A stretch of 33,765 nt of DNA. Source: an uncultured Collinsella sp. (GTDB lineage Bacteria; Actinomycetota; Coriobacteriia; Coriobacteriales; Coriobacteriaceae). Location: positions 1-33,765 of the forward strand of contig CABSNU010000024.1 in NCBI GenBank assembly GCA_902479135.1, in the 5' to 3' direction. The notes beneath the pieces were generated by a model. That model did not search any database. It worked only from the letters and a program-made list of their open reading frames with translations, and was not told where the DNA came from. The translations under genes and the position numbers were made by a program. This document shows, piece after piece, positions 1 to 7,105 of this stretch. Numbering within the stretch: the stretch's first letter is position 1; the number at the start of each line of letters is the position of its first letter.

Positions 1-56
1 CGGTTTTAAACCGGGCTCGAATGAACATGCCTATTGACAATGGCTTTCTCATATTA
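1..56 (+). repeat. Left copy of a 56-bp perfect terminal inverted repeat
   Basis: These 56 bases are the exact reverse complement of the last 56 bases of the window; identity stops at base 57. Read outward, both window ends therefore run into the same sequence after different upstream DNA. The repeat holds a short dyad at its outer edge (CGGTTTTAAACCG) and a TTGACA word at 34-39, but no good -10 box at normal spacing. Because the repeat coincides with both ends, I infer the edge of a multicopy element at which the assembly stopped. A genuine invertible segment is the alternative. Confidence 0.9.
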
Positions 57-114
57 TGTAGTGGCCCAAGAGGGTCTTTATGGGTAGAACTAACATCTCT
101 ACCGCCTCTTTCAT

Positions 115-137
115 TTCACTAATGTTATTTTAGTGAA
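115..137. promoter_or_regulatory. Perfect 8-bp dyad, possible operator
   Basis: TTCACTAA and TTAGTGAA are separated by 7 bases. Arm length and total span fit a dimeric helix-turn-helix repressor site. It lies about 110 bases upstream of the TATAAT box at 248 and just downstream of a possible minus-strand promoter, so it could serve either direction. The regulator is unknown. Confidence 0.35.
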
Positions 138-247
138 CTAAGATGTTTACTATAAGGTAACCATTTATAAACGTATTGTCAAACATATATTGCTAAAACA
201 GAAACAATTTATAGACTGAGTGGTCGTATCCTTTGGGCGATTGCTTC

Positions 248-253
248 TATAAT
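248..253 (+). promoter_or_regulatory. Candidate -10 box for the alcohol dehydrogenase gene
   Basis: A perfect TATAAT in the AT-rich leader, 164 bases upstream of the chosen start codon. The sequence 16-18 bases upstream of it does not resemble TTGACA, so if it is used the promoter probably needs an activator. Confidence 0.4.
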
Positions 254-416
254 CTAGCCTTCGCTGCTGTCGGGAGGGAAGGTCTAGGACTCCGTTATCA
301 TGTTGAAACGCTTTAACTAATTTGACGTTCTCACGTGTTTTTCGTTTCAAAAGCGTTAGGATGGGACTCATAGCGTGGGGCGTAATGGGTGCCCCGCACA
401 CGATGGGAGGCTATCA

Positions 417-1583
417 ATGGCTAATCGTTTCGTTCTCAATACCATCTCTTATCATGGTTCCGGCGCCATCAAGGAGATCCCCGGCGAGCTCCAGCGTCGC
501 GGCTACAAGAAGATTTTCGTCTGCTCCGATCCCGATCTGGTCAAGTTTGGCGTTACCGCCAAGGTGACCGACGAGCTCGATGCCGCTGGCATCGCTTGGA
601 GCCTCTACTCCGAGATTAAGCCCAACCCCACTATCCAGAACGTCAAGGACGGCGTCGAGGCCTTCAAGGCCGCCGAGGCTGACGCTATCGTGACCATCGG
701 TGGCGGCTCCTCCATGGACACCGCCAAGGCCATCGGCATCATCATCAACAACCCCGAGTTTGCCGATGTCCGCAGCCTCGAGGGCGTTGCTCCCACTAAG
801 AACCACGCCGTGTTCACCATCGCCGTGCCGACGACCGCCGGTACCGCTGCCGAGGTGACCATCAACTACGTCATCACCGACCCCGAGAAGGTCCGCAAGT
901 TCGTGTGCGTCGACACCAACGACGCCCCCGAGGTCGCCGTCGTCGACCCCGACATGATGGCCTCCATGCCCGCCGGCTTGACCGCTTCCACCGGCATGGA
1001 CGCTCTGACCCACGCCATCGAGGGCTACACCACCAAGGGCGCTTGGGAGCTCTCCGACATGTTCCACTTTGAGGCTATCAAGCTGATCAGCGAGAACCTG
1101 CGCGACTCCGTCGCCGAGGCCAAGTCCGGCAAGCCCGGCTCCGGCCGCGAGGGCATGGCCCTTGGCCAGTATGTCGCCGGCATGGGCTTCTCCAATGTTG
1201 GCTTGGGCATCGACCACGCCATGGCTCACACCCTGTCCGCTCACTACGACACCCCGCACGGCGTCGCCTGCGCCATGCTGCTGCCGATCGCCATGGAGTT
1301 CAACAAGCCGGTTTGCGCCGAGCGCCTGGCCAAGGTCGCCGTCGCTATGGGCGTTGACACCACGGGCATGAGCACCGACGAGGCCGCCGATGCCGCCATC
1401 GCCGCCGTCAAGCAGCTCTCCGCCGACGTGAACATCCCGCACGTCTGCGAGGCCATGAAGGCTGATGAGATCGAGGTCCTGGCCAAGGACGCCATGGCCG
1501 ACGCCTGCTTCCCGGGCAACCCGCGCGAGGCGACGCTCGAAGACGTCATCGAGCTCTTCAAGAAGATCTGCCCGGCTGCCTAA
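417..1583 (+). CDS. fucO: Lactaldehyde reductase / iron-containing alcohol dehydrogenase
   Basis: The 388-aa product is a group III (Fe-dependent) alcohol dehydrogenase that closely resembles FucO, which interconverts L-lactaldehyde and 1,2-propanediol with NAD(H) in the cytosol. The N-terminal nucleotide-binding half carries GGGSSMDT at 95-102 and the conserved stretch PTTAGTAAEVTINYVITD at about 138-155. The four iron ligands are D195, H199, H267 and H281, matching FucO D196, H200, H263 and H277. The C-terminus keeps the family ending GNPREATLEDVIELF. I chose ATG 417 because GGGAGG lies six bases upstream and the protein then starts MANRF, like FucO; an in-frame ATG at 375 would add 14 unrelated residues. 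It is a single-gene unit with its own terminator and a heavily biased codon set, suggesting high expression. A related 1,2-propanediol or ethanol substrate cannot be excluded. Confidence 0.9.
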   Translation: MANRFVLNTISYHGSGAIKEIPGELQRRGYKKIFVCSDPDLVKFGVTAKVTDELDAAGIAWSLYSEIKPNPTIQNVKDGVEAFKAAEADAIVTIGGGSSMDTAKAIGIIINNPEFADVRSLEGVAPTKNHAVFTIAVPTTAGTAAEVTINYVITDPEKVRKFVCVDTNDAPEVAVVDPDMMASMPAGLTASTGMDALTHAIEGYTTKGAWELSDMFHFEAIKLISENLRDSVAEAKSGKPGSGREGMALGQYVAGMGFSNVGLGIDHAMAHTLSAHYDTPHGVACAMLLPIAMEFNKPVCAERLAKVAVAMGVDTTGMSTDEAADAAIAAVKQLSADVNIPHVCEAMKADEIEVLAKDAMADACFPGNPREATLEDVIELFKKICPAA

Positions 1584-1638
1584 CCTGGTTCGGCGGGCCT
1601 CTGCCCGTTAACCCCACAATCGTCCTCGGACATGTCGG

Positions 1639-1676
1639 AAGCCCCCGCTGCGCACTTCGTGCGGCGGGGGCTTTTG
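1639..1676 (+). terminator. Rho-independent terminator after the fucO-like gene
   Basis: AGCCCCCGC pairs with GCGGGGGCT around an inner GCGCAC-TTC-GTGCG stem and is followed by TTTTG. It starts about 55 bases after the stop codon. Confidence 0.85.
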
Positions 1677-2193
1677 TTCCGCGCCGATGCCCCGATATGG
1701 GCAAAACCAAGGCATGCTGCCCGCTGCGGATAGGTGGTGCACTTCCCGGCGTGCATTTTTGGGAGTATTCAGCAAGCTCTGAAAAATGCATAACGTTGTG
1801 AATGGGCCGTAGTGGCTCGCGGCGCCCATCGACAGTCCTTGTGGGCGGGCTATCGATGGGCGGAGATGGCTGTCGCCGCGTTTTTGGTTTGCGCCGGCCT
1901 GCAACACTGCTGTAACCACGGCGTTATGTCGTTTGTGATGGGGCCGTTGGGGCCCACGGTGCTGAATACTCCGTTTTTTGCACGGTCTAAGGTGGGGTAC
2001 CCTGAGACGAAGCAAAAAGATGCCTCATTTCTATGCAGATACCGATAGGATTTATGCAAGATTGGGATTGTAAACCGTGCGCGTGCAGAAAACCGGTGCG
2101 GGGACGTCTGGAGGCGGTTCGGCTCCTGGGGCATTGCACGTGCAGAACGGTTAAAATCGGGACTCGGTCTTAGTTTTACTTGGAAGGATGCAT
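1677..2193. other. Gene-free stretch with nested inverted repeats
   Basis: About 510 bases without a supportable gene; short reading frames here have no ribosome site, no recognisable domain and poor codon use. The stretch holds a hairpin TGCATTTTT...AAAAATGCA (1752-1790) and a second, inverted copy of its left half at 1960-1983. A TAAAAT-like -10 box lies near 2153, about 40 bases before the peptidase gene. I see nothing else that can be assigned. Confidence 0.5.
1751..1983. repeat. Inverted pair of a 24-nt word around the motif GGAGTATTCAGCA
   Basis: Bases 1751-1774 and the reverse complement of 1960-1983 both begin GTGCA and end GGAGTATTCAGCA. The six central bases differ: TTTTTG in one copy, AAAAAC in the other, each base the complement of its counterpart. 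The first copy also forms its own hairpin with AAAAATGCA at 1782-1790. No gene lies within. This may be a remnant of a small mobile or regulatory repeat. Confidence 0.55.
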
Positions 2194-3237
2194 ATGGCTT
2201 CTAATGTTGATGCTTCTCTAGAGGAGACGCTCTCCTATATTACTGACCAGTTGAAGGCGCTTACCTCGATTGCTTCGCCTACGGGCTATACCCGTGCGGC
2301 TACTGATTATCTGATGGAGACCCTGCGCGATATGGGGTTTGGGCCTGAGCGTTCCAATAAGGGCAATGTGCTTGTTGAACTTGGTGGCGAGGGTGAGCCG
2401 CTCGTGTTGGCGAGCCATGTCGATACCCTGGGCGCCATGGTGCGCTCCATCAAGGACAATGGTCGCCTGCGCCCCACGACGCTCGGTGGGCATCAGTGGT
2501 CTACGGCCGATGGCGAGAACTGTACCGTCTACACGCGTGACGGCAATGTGTACACAGGCGTGGTCCTCAACACCGAGCCTTCGGCGCACGTGGCCGACGA
2601 GCCGGTCAAGACCATCGAAAAGAACATGGAAATCCTGCTCGATGAGAATGTCGACAGCAAGGACGATGTGCTTGAGCTGGGTATTCAGACGGGCGATATC
2701 ATCGCTATGGATCCGCGCACCACGGTGACGGAGAGCGGCTACATCAAGAGCCGCTTCTTGGACGACAAACTGTCCGCGTCGATTCTGCTTGGTTTGGCCC
2801 GCGCCGTTGCCGACGGCGAGGTGACCCTTTCGCGCAAGGTTTCGCTGCTCTTTACGGTGTACGAGGAGGTCGGCCACGGCGGTGCCTTTGTGCCGGCCGA
2901 CACGCGCGAGATGATCAGCGTGGACATGGGCTGCGTGGGCGACGACCTGGGCTGCACCGAGCGCATGGTTTCGATTTGCGCCAAGGATTCGGGCGGTCCG
3001 TACAACTACGACCTGGTAACCACACTGTCCAACATCGCGCGCGAGCTGGAGCTCGATTACGCCATCGATGTGTACCCGCACTACGGCTCCGACGTCGAGG
3101 CCACGCTCTCGGCCGGCTACGACATTCGCCATGGTCTGATCGGCCCCGGCGTGTACGCGAGCCACAACTACGAGCGCAGCCACATCGACGGCGTGCGCAA
3201 TACCTACGAGCTGGTTCGCGCCTACGTTCAGCGCTAA
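2194..3237 (+). CDS. M42 family metallo-aminopeptidase (glutamyl aminopeptidase / FrvX-like)
   Basis: The 347-aa product belongs to peptidase family M42, cytosolic two-metal aminopeptidases that form dodecameric TET shells and trim peptides. Family residues are visible: H75 in ASHVDT, the D190-D191 pair in FLDDK bridging the metals, the catalytic/ligand pair E224-E225 in EEVGHGG, D244 in SVDMG, and H324 in SHNYERSH. Length is normal. The start is placed at ATG 2194 because GGAAGG at 2182-2187 is six bases upstream; an in-frame ATG at 2188 directly abuts that ribosome site. The early codons (GCT, GTT, CGT) are less GC-biased than the rest. Substrate preference cannot be read from sequence; FrvX/YpdE-like names are equally possible. 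It stands alone, convergent with mnmA. Confidence 0.88.
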   Translation: MASNVDASLEETLSYITDQLKALTSIASPTGYTRAATDYLMETLRDMGFGPERSNKGNVLVELGGEGEPLVLASHVDTLGAMVRSIKDNGRLRPTTLGGHQWSTADGENCTVYTRDGNVYTGVVLNTEPSAHVADEPVKTIEKNMEILLDENVDSKDDVLELGIQTGDIIAMDPRTTVTESGYIKSRFLDDKLSASILLGLARAVADGEVTLSRKVSLLFTVYEEVGHGGAFVPADTREMISVDMGCVGDDLGCTERMVSICAKDSGGPYNYDLVTTLSNIARELELDYAIDVYPHYGSDVEATLSAGYDIRHGLIGPGVYASHNYERSHIDGVRNTYELVRAYVQR

Positions 3238-3245
3238 CGATGCAG

Positions 3246-3281
3246 CGGCCTCGGCTGACACAATAGCGCCGACCGAGGCCG
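3246..3281 (+). terminator. Hairpin after the M42 peptidase gene
   Basis: CGGCCTCGG and CCGAGGCCG form a perfect 9-bp stem with an 18-nt loop, nine bases after the stop codon. The following TCCTCTC is only weakly U-rich, so it may be an imperfect terminator or an RNA 3' stabiliser. Confidence 0.5.
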
Positions 3282-3289
3282 TCCTCTCA

Positions 3290-3358
3290 AAGTTGCGGTG
3301 AAATAGGGACTGTTTGGCGGTTTTAAACGCTTAAACAGTCCCTATTTCACCGCAACTT
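3290..3358. repeat. Intergenic hairpin family, copy A
   Basis: A perfect 26-bp inverted repeat (3290-3315 with 3333-3358) around a 17-nt loop that itself can pair GCG with CGC. The outer arm AAGTTGCGGTGAAATA recurs almost unchanged in copies B and C, whereas the inner GGGACTGTTT differs between copies with its partner strand changed to match. It lies between two convergent genes and is not followed by a T tract, so it is not a normal terminator. Confidence 0.9.
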
Positions 3359-3373
3359 ATAAAGGGGATGGGG

Positions 3374-4474
3374 CTATTTGATGGCTGCCGTAACGGTGCC
3401 GCCGCCCAGGACGACGTCGCCGCGATAGACGACGACGGCTTGGCCGGGGGCGATGGCTCGTTGCGGCTCGTCAAAGGTCAGCAACATTTGCCCGTCTTCG
3501 CCGCGCGTAAGGGTCGCTGCCTGGTCTTTCTGACGGTAGCGGTACTTGGCGCCCACGCGAATGCCGCCGGCATCGAGCTCTGCCTCCATGCGGTCGGCCG
3601 GGGCGCTCCAAATCCAGTCGTTGGCCGTGAGCGCCGTGGCCGTCAGGTCCTCTGCCTCGCCCAGATGCACGGTGTTATTGACGGCGTCGACACCCGTTAC
3701 GTACACGGGATGCGCCATCGCGACGCCCAAGCCCTTACGCTGGCCGATGGTGTAGCGCAGCGCGCCGTTGTGGCGCCCAACCACGCTGCCGTCGCGCCAT
3801 ACGATGTTGCCCGGTGCAGCGGCATGTCCGCAGCGGCGCTCGATATAGCCCGCGTAGTCGCCGTCTGGAATAAAGCAGATGTCCTCGCTTTCGACCTTCT
3901 TGGCGTTAACAAAGCCCTGCTCGGTGGCTATGCGGCGCACGTCGCGCTCTTTGTCTAGGCCTGCCAGCGGAAAGATCGTGTGCGCCAGGCGCTCCTGCGT
4001 GAGCGAATACAAAAAGTAACTCTGGTCCTTTTTGGGGTCCTCGCCGCGATGCAGCTGCCAGGTGCCATCGGGCGCCTGGCTCGTTTTGGCATAGTGGCCT
4101 GTGGCGATGTAGTCGCAGCCCATATCCAGCGCCGCATCCAGCAACGCGCCAAACTTAATATGGCGGTTGCAGATAATGCACGGATTGGGCGTCAGCCCCT
4201 CCTGGTAGGCGTTCACAAAGCGCTCGATTACGTTACGGTCGAAGGTTTGCTGCAAGTCGAGCACGTGATGGGGTATCCCCAGGCGCTCGGCGACGGCCTT
4301 TGCATCGGCGATGTCGCGGTCGACCTTACTCATGCCCGTGGCGGGATCGGGCGCGGGGCAGGTGAGGCGCATGGTGGCACCGACACATTCGTAACCCTGA
4401 CTTTTGAGCAGATACGCGGTCACGCTGGAATCGACGCCGCCGCTCATGGCGACGAGCACGCGCTTGTTGTGCAT
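3374..4474 (-). CDS. mnmA: tRNA-specific 2-thiouridylase MnmA
   Basis: The 366-aa enzyme uses ATP and a persulfide relay to make 2-thiouridine at the wobble position U34 of Lys, Glu and Gln tRNAs. The PP-loop SGGVDSS lies at 11-17, the two catalytic cysteines are C99 (TPNPCIICN) and C200 (SEDICFIPDGDY), matching E. coli C102 and C199, and the conserved GHYAK and KDQSYFLY motifs follow. The C-terminal beta-barrel region is complete. AAGGAG lies nine bases before the ATG and can fold into a tiny GGAG-AAC-CTCC hairpin, which might temper translation. The gene lies downstream of cysK in the same direction but beyond a strong terminator. The functional link, cysteine sulfur feeding tRNA thiolation, is an inference. 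Confidence 0.96.
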   Translation of the reverse strand: MHNKRVLVAMSGGVDSSVTAYLLKSQGYECVGATMRLTCPAPDPATGMSKVDRDIADAKAVAERLGIPHHVLDLQQTFDRNVIERFVNAYQEGLTPNPCIICNRHIKFGALLDAALDMGCDYIATGHYAKTSQAPDGTWQLHRGEDPKKDQSYFLYSLTQERLAHTIFPLAGLDKERDVRRIATEQGFVNAKKVESEDICFIPDGDYAGYIERRCGHAAAPGNIVWRDGSVVGRHNGALRYTIGQRKGLGVAMAHPVYVTGVDAVNNTVHLGEAEDLTATALTANDWIWSAPADRMEAELDAGGIRVGAKYRYRQKDQAATLTRGEDGQMLLTFDEPQRAIAPGQAVVVYRGDVVLGGGTVTAAIK

Positions 4475-4503
4475 GGGGAGGTTCTCCTTGGTGGCATGTG
4501 GCC

Positions 4504-4542
4504 AAAAAAGAAAAGCGGCGCGGGAGGCTGGTTCCGCGCCGC
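4504..4542 (-). terminator. Strong intrinsic terminator between cysK and mnmA
   Basis: Read on the minus strand, GCGGCGCGG pairs with CCGCGCCGC over a 10-nt loop and is followed by TTTTCTTTTTT. It ends about 110 bases after the cysK stop and only 30 bases before the mnmA start, leaving no room for a promoter between them. mnmA must therefore be read through it, or start from a promoter just upstream (a TACAAT word on the minus strand at 4547-4552), in which case the hairpin would be an attenuator in the mnmA leader. Confidence 0.8.
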
Positions 4543-4654
4543 AGACATTGTAACAAGTTCGGGCGTCCTGTGGGACACCCTGTTGGGATGAGCTAAGGCT
4601 GCCAGAAGAGAGGGGAGACCGGCGTGCCCTGGGCTCGTTCTAGGAACGAGAGCT

Positions 4655-5593
4655 CTAGTCCTGGAAGAGTGCCGTGGACAGGTAGCGCTCGCCGGTGTCG
4701 GCGAGCAGCGCCACGATGGTCTTGCCCTCGTTCTCGGGGCGCTTGGCCAGCTGCAGTGCGGCCCACACGGCGGCGCCGGACGAAATGCCCACGAGCACGC
4801 CCTCCTTGTGGCCCACGGCGCGGCCGGTGGCAAAGGCGTCGTCGTTCTCGACGGGGATGATCTCGTCGTAGACCTGGGTGTCGAGGACGTCGGGCACAAA
4901 GCCGGCACCGATACCCTGGATCTTGTGCGGGCCGGCCTGGCCCTTGGAGAGCACCGGGGAGGTGGCGGGCTCGACGGCGACGACCTGAATCTCGGGGTTT
5001 TGCTCCTTGAGGAACTCGCCCACGCCGGTCACGGTGCCGCCGGTGCCGACGCCGGCGACGAAGATGTCGACCTTGCCGTCGGTGTCGTCCCAGATCTCGG
5101 GGCCGGTCGTGGCCTTGTGAATGGCCGGGTTCGCGGGGTTCACAAACTGGCCGGCGATGATGCTGTTGGGAGTCTCCTTCTGCAGCTCCTCCGCCTTGGC
5201 GATAGCGCCCTTCATGCCCTTGGAGCCATCGGTGAGCACGAGCTGCGCACCGTATGCCTGCATCAGCTTGCGGCGCTCGACGGACATGGTCTCGGGCATG
5301 GTGATGATCACCTTGTAGCCGCGGGCCGCCGCCACCGAGGCGATGCCGACGCCGGTGTTGCCGCTCGTGGGCTCGATGATGGTGTAATCGCCGCCACGCA
5401 CGAGCTTGCCGGCCTTCTCGGCCTCGTCAATCATGTTCTTGGCGACGCGGTCTTTAACGGACCCGGCGGGGTTGAAGTATTCCAGTTTGACGAGCACGCG
5501 GGCCTTGAGGTCCTCGTCGGCCTCAAAGTGGGTGAGCTCCAGAAGCGGGGTGTGGCCGATAAGCTGATCGATGGACGTGTAAACATTGCTCAT
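4655..5593 (-). CDS. cysK: Cysteine synthase A (O-acetylserine sulfhydrylase)
   Basis: The 312-aa PLP enzyme of the beta-substituting fold II group makes cysteine from O-acetylserine and sulfide. The Schiff-base lysine is K47 in NPAGSVKDR, the substrate/PLP loop TSGNTG is at 76-81, and the phosphate-binding GTGGT loop is near 183. The C-terminal GISSGAA and the ending LSTALF are typical. GGAGG lies eight bases before the ATG. The gene is divergent from an Rrf2-family regulator gene, with a promoter and probable operator between them. A 7-bp hairpin (4634-4650) directly follows the stop without a T tract; the nearest real terminator is at 4504. Codon use is strongly biased, consistent with abundant expression. 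Confidence 0.95.
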   Translation of the reverse strand: MSNVYTSIDQLIGHTPLLELTHFEADEDLKARVLVKLEYFNPAGSVKDRVAKNMIDEAEKAGKLVRGGDYTIIEPTSGNTGVGIASVAAARGYKVIITMPETMSVERRKLMQAYGAQLVLTDGSKGMKGAIAKAEELQKETPNSIIAGQFVNPANPAIHKATTGPEIWDDTDGKVDIFVAGVGTGGTVTGVGEFLKEQNPEIQVVAVEPATSPVLSKGQAGPHKIQGIGAGFVPDVLDTQVYDEIIPVENDDAFATGRAVGHKEGVLVGISSGAAVWAALQLAKRPENEGKTIVALLADTGERYLSTALFQD

Positions 5594-5700
5594 GGTGAAC
5601 CTCCAAAGTGTTCAAATGACTGGATACCGTGTGGTTTTACGGTGTGTGTAGCAGCGAAACCCACAAACCTTATAGGTTGTTCGTTTTGCTGTTGGGAAGC

Positions 5701-5736
5701 ATACTAGACACTAAATCCTAGTAATGCAATAGGAAA
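5701..5736 (-). promoter_or_regulatory. cysK promoter overlapped by a probable Rrf2-family operator
   Basis: On the minus strand TTGCAT (5724-5729) and TAGTAT (5701-5706) are separated by exactly 17 bases, which is a good sigma-70 promoter pointing at cysK with a leader of about 100 nt. The imperfect dyad AATCCTA-N9-TAGGAAA (5714-5736) covers the spacer and the -35 box. Rrf2 regulators such as CymR and IscR bind AT-rich dyads of this size with TAGGAA-like half sites, and such a gene starts 110 bases away. I infer that the regulator blocks polymerase here. Confidence 0.6.
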
Positions 5737-5846
5737 TAGGAGTTTATTGCAAGTTGATTAACCATCTTGACCGGAACGGGTATTTTCAAAGCCAATTTTT
5801 CGGCTAGAATTTCAACGAACTAAAAGACCGAAAGGCAGCACTATAT

Positions 5847-6275
5847 ATGTTGGTTTCTACTAAGGGCAGATATGCCCTGCGCGTTATGGTCGATCTGGCC
5901 GAGCACCAAGCGGCCGGTCGCATCCCGCTTAAAGAGATTGCGGCACGTCAGGGTATTTCGGAGAAGTACCTCGAGAATATTCTGGCGACGCTCGTGCGCG
6001 CCAATATGCTCTCGGGCATGCGCGGCAAGGGCGGCGGCTATGTGCTCACACGCCCGCCCGAGCAGTACACGGTGGGCGAGATCTTGCGCCTGACCGAGGG
6101 CAGCCTGGCGCCGGTCGCCTGTCTGGATGGCGACTGCAAGGGTTGCTCGCGATCTGATGAGTGCCCCACGCTCGACGTGTGGAAGAATCTGGACAAGCTC
6201 ATCAACGACTACCTCGACGGCGTGACGCTCGATGCGCTTGTCGCCCCCAACGAGGGCTACGACTACGTGATCTAG
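5847..6275 (+). CDS. Rrf2 family transcriptional regulator with a four-cysteine cluster (IscR/CymR-like)
   Basis: The 142-aa protein has the Rrf2 winged helix at its N-terminus (STKGRYALRVMVDLA; recognition region with GISEKYLENIL; wing MRGKGGGYVL) and then a cysteine cluster C92-x4-C97-x2-C100-x5-C106. IscR binds a [2Fe-2S] cluster through C92, C98 and C104, so this protein probably senses Fe-S status, redox or iron. CymR-type cysteine regulators lack such a cluster, yet the divergent partner here is cysK. It may therefore join Fe-S sensing to sulfur assimilation (inference). AAAGG lies eleven bases before the ATG, a weak ribosome site. A TAGAAT -10 box at 5805-5810 with a poor -35 could drive it, and autoregulation through the shared intergenic region is likely. 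Confidence 0.88.
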   Translation: MLVSTKGRYALRVMVDLAEHQAAGRIPLKEIAARQGISEKYLENILATLVRANMLSGMRGKGGGYVLTRPPEQYTVGEILRLTEGSLAPVACLDGDCKGCSRSDECPTLDVWKNLDKLINDYLDGVTLDALVAPNEGYDYVI

Positions 6276-6344
6276 CCCCACCTGCCATGTGGGGACGGGG
6301 TGGAAATGGCAGATCCTCTCGCCCTTTGAGACTTGGCAAATAAG

Positions 6345-6380
6345 AAGGCCGCCCATTTTTTGCGATGGGCGGCCTTCGTT
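6345..6380. terminator. Bidirectional terminator between convergent genes
   Basis: AAGGCCGCCCAT and ATGGGCGGCCTT form a perfect 12-bp stem around an 8-nt loop, followed by CGTTTTG on the plus strand and by CTTATTTG on the minus strand. It lies between the Rrf2 gene and the small membrane protein gene, so it can serve both. Confidence 0.85.
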
Positions 6381-6417
6381 TTGGGCTGTTGAGACGGGCG
6401 CGGCCGGAATGGCCGTT

Positions 6418-6783
6418 TTAGCCCTCGGCGATGCTGTCGAGGATGCTGCGCATGATGGATACCAGGATGCTGCCCATAAAGGCCGATCCAAAGCTGGCGA
6501 TGGAGATACCCGCGCCCAGCAGATTGACCGACAGGTAGCTGGCCAGCTCGAGCATAAAGCTGTTGACTACAAGCTGAAAAATACCCAGCGTAATGATCGT
6601 GAGCGGCAGCGAGATGACCGTCAGGAACGGCTTGACGAGCGAATCGACGATGTTGAGGAACAGTCCCACGAAGGCGAAACAGACCCAGGTCTCGGCAAAA
6701 CCGAAGGGCTGGATGCCGGGAACGAGGAACGTGGCAATCGCAATGGCGATCGAGGTAAAGAGCCAGTTAAGCATAAAGCGCAT
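6418..6783 (-). CDS. Small four-helix membrane protein, phage holin 4_2 / YvlD family
   Basis: The 121-aa product has four hydrophobic segments (about residues 4-22, 30-46, 52-76 and 95-115) with the family pattern of a PGI loop after helix 1 and PLTIITLG in helix 3. The family (PF04020) is named after phage holins but is widespread as a single chromosomal gene in bacteria, so the name does not imply a phage. Its role is unknown; B. subtilis YvlD belongs to an envelope-stress operon. I chose the ATG at 6783 because the protein then begins directly before helix 1 and AAGGA lies eight bases upstream; the frame is open for 45 more codons but those are not membrane-like. It has its own terminator and no co-oriented neighbour. 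Confidence 0.8.
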   Translation of the reverse strand: MRFMLNWLFTSIAIAIATFLVPGIQPFGFAETWVCFAFVGLFLNIVDSLVKPFLTVISLPLTIITLGIFQLVVNSFMLELASYLSVNLLGAGISIASFGSAFMGSILVSIMRSILDSIAEG

Positions 6784-7105
6784 GGTGTGAATCCTTTCTT
6801 GCGCATGGCGTGGTGAGGGAGCGTAAGGGGCACATGCCTTTGCAACTTGGATGGGTGCGGGGCACGGTCCTGTTTGGGCGCCCATTGTCTCAGATATTCG
6901 TGGAGCTTGCGTGCGCATTCGGTTTCAAAACGGCGTTCGTCCTAGAAAACGCGCCGCTGGCAGAGAGTTTTGCCGCTTTAGTTTGGTGGTGTGCTAAACT
7001 GCTACGGGCAAAAGCCACAGGCGTTGCCCTATTGCATAGAACGGGCGAACGATGCCCGATGTCAGTATCAACTTCGATGCCTTTTGGCGGGTTTGGCGGT
7101 GATCG
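6784..7105 (+). promoter_or_regulatory. Gene-free region with candidate promoter of the YerC gene
   Basis: No supportable gene lies here. An extended -10 element TGCTAAACT (6992-7000) with TTGCCG at 6970-6975 (19-base spacing) would give a leader of about 100 nt for the next gene. The leader has a small CGGGC/GCCCG hairpin at 7042-7058. The same GTGCTA-type -10 occurs before fhs and before the SHOCT gene. Confidence 0.45.

Larger units (their letters stand above)
57..416 (+). promoter_or_regulatory. AT-rich structured upstream region of the alcohol dehydrogenase gene
   Basis: This 360-base stretch has no convincing gene. It contains a perfect 8-bp dyad (TTCACTAA / TTAGTGAA, 115-122 and 130-137), a small hairpin GGTAGA/TCTACC (83-103), a consensus -10 box TATAAT at 248-253 without a good -35, an imperfect hairpin at about 253-291 and a dyad AACGCTTT/AAAGCGTT (307-314 and 350-357). 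The word TTGAAACGCTTTAA at 303-316 is a loose palindrome centred on CG, as in LacI/CcpA-type operators. On the minus strand a TTGACA word (177-182) could start an outward promoter. I infer regulated expression with a leader of about 150 nt; none of the sites is proven. Confidence 0.5.

Noticed and set aside
34..60. TTGACA in the terminal repeat as the fucO promoter
   Set aside because: No acceptable -10 box at 16-18 bases; the TATAAT at 248 is a better candidate and far closer to the gene.
414..1442. Long minus-strand open frame opposite the fucO-like gene
   Set aside because: It is rich in Gly, Val, His and Leu as expected from antisense of GC3-biased codons, and the plus-strand gene is a clear family match.
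1812..2048. Short plus-strand frame in the gene-free stretch before the peptidase gene
   Set aside because: No ribosome site, no recognisable domain, unusual residue make-up, and it overlaps inverted repeats.
6418..6783. Prophage suspected because of the holin-like protein
   Set aside because: The PF04020 family is chromosomal in most bacteria and no other phage gene, integrase or attachment site is near.
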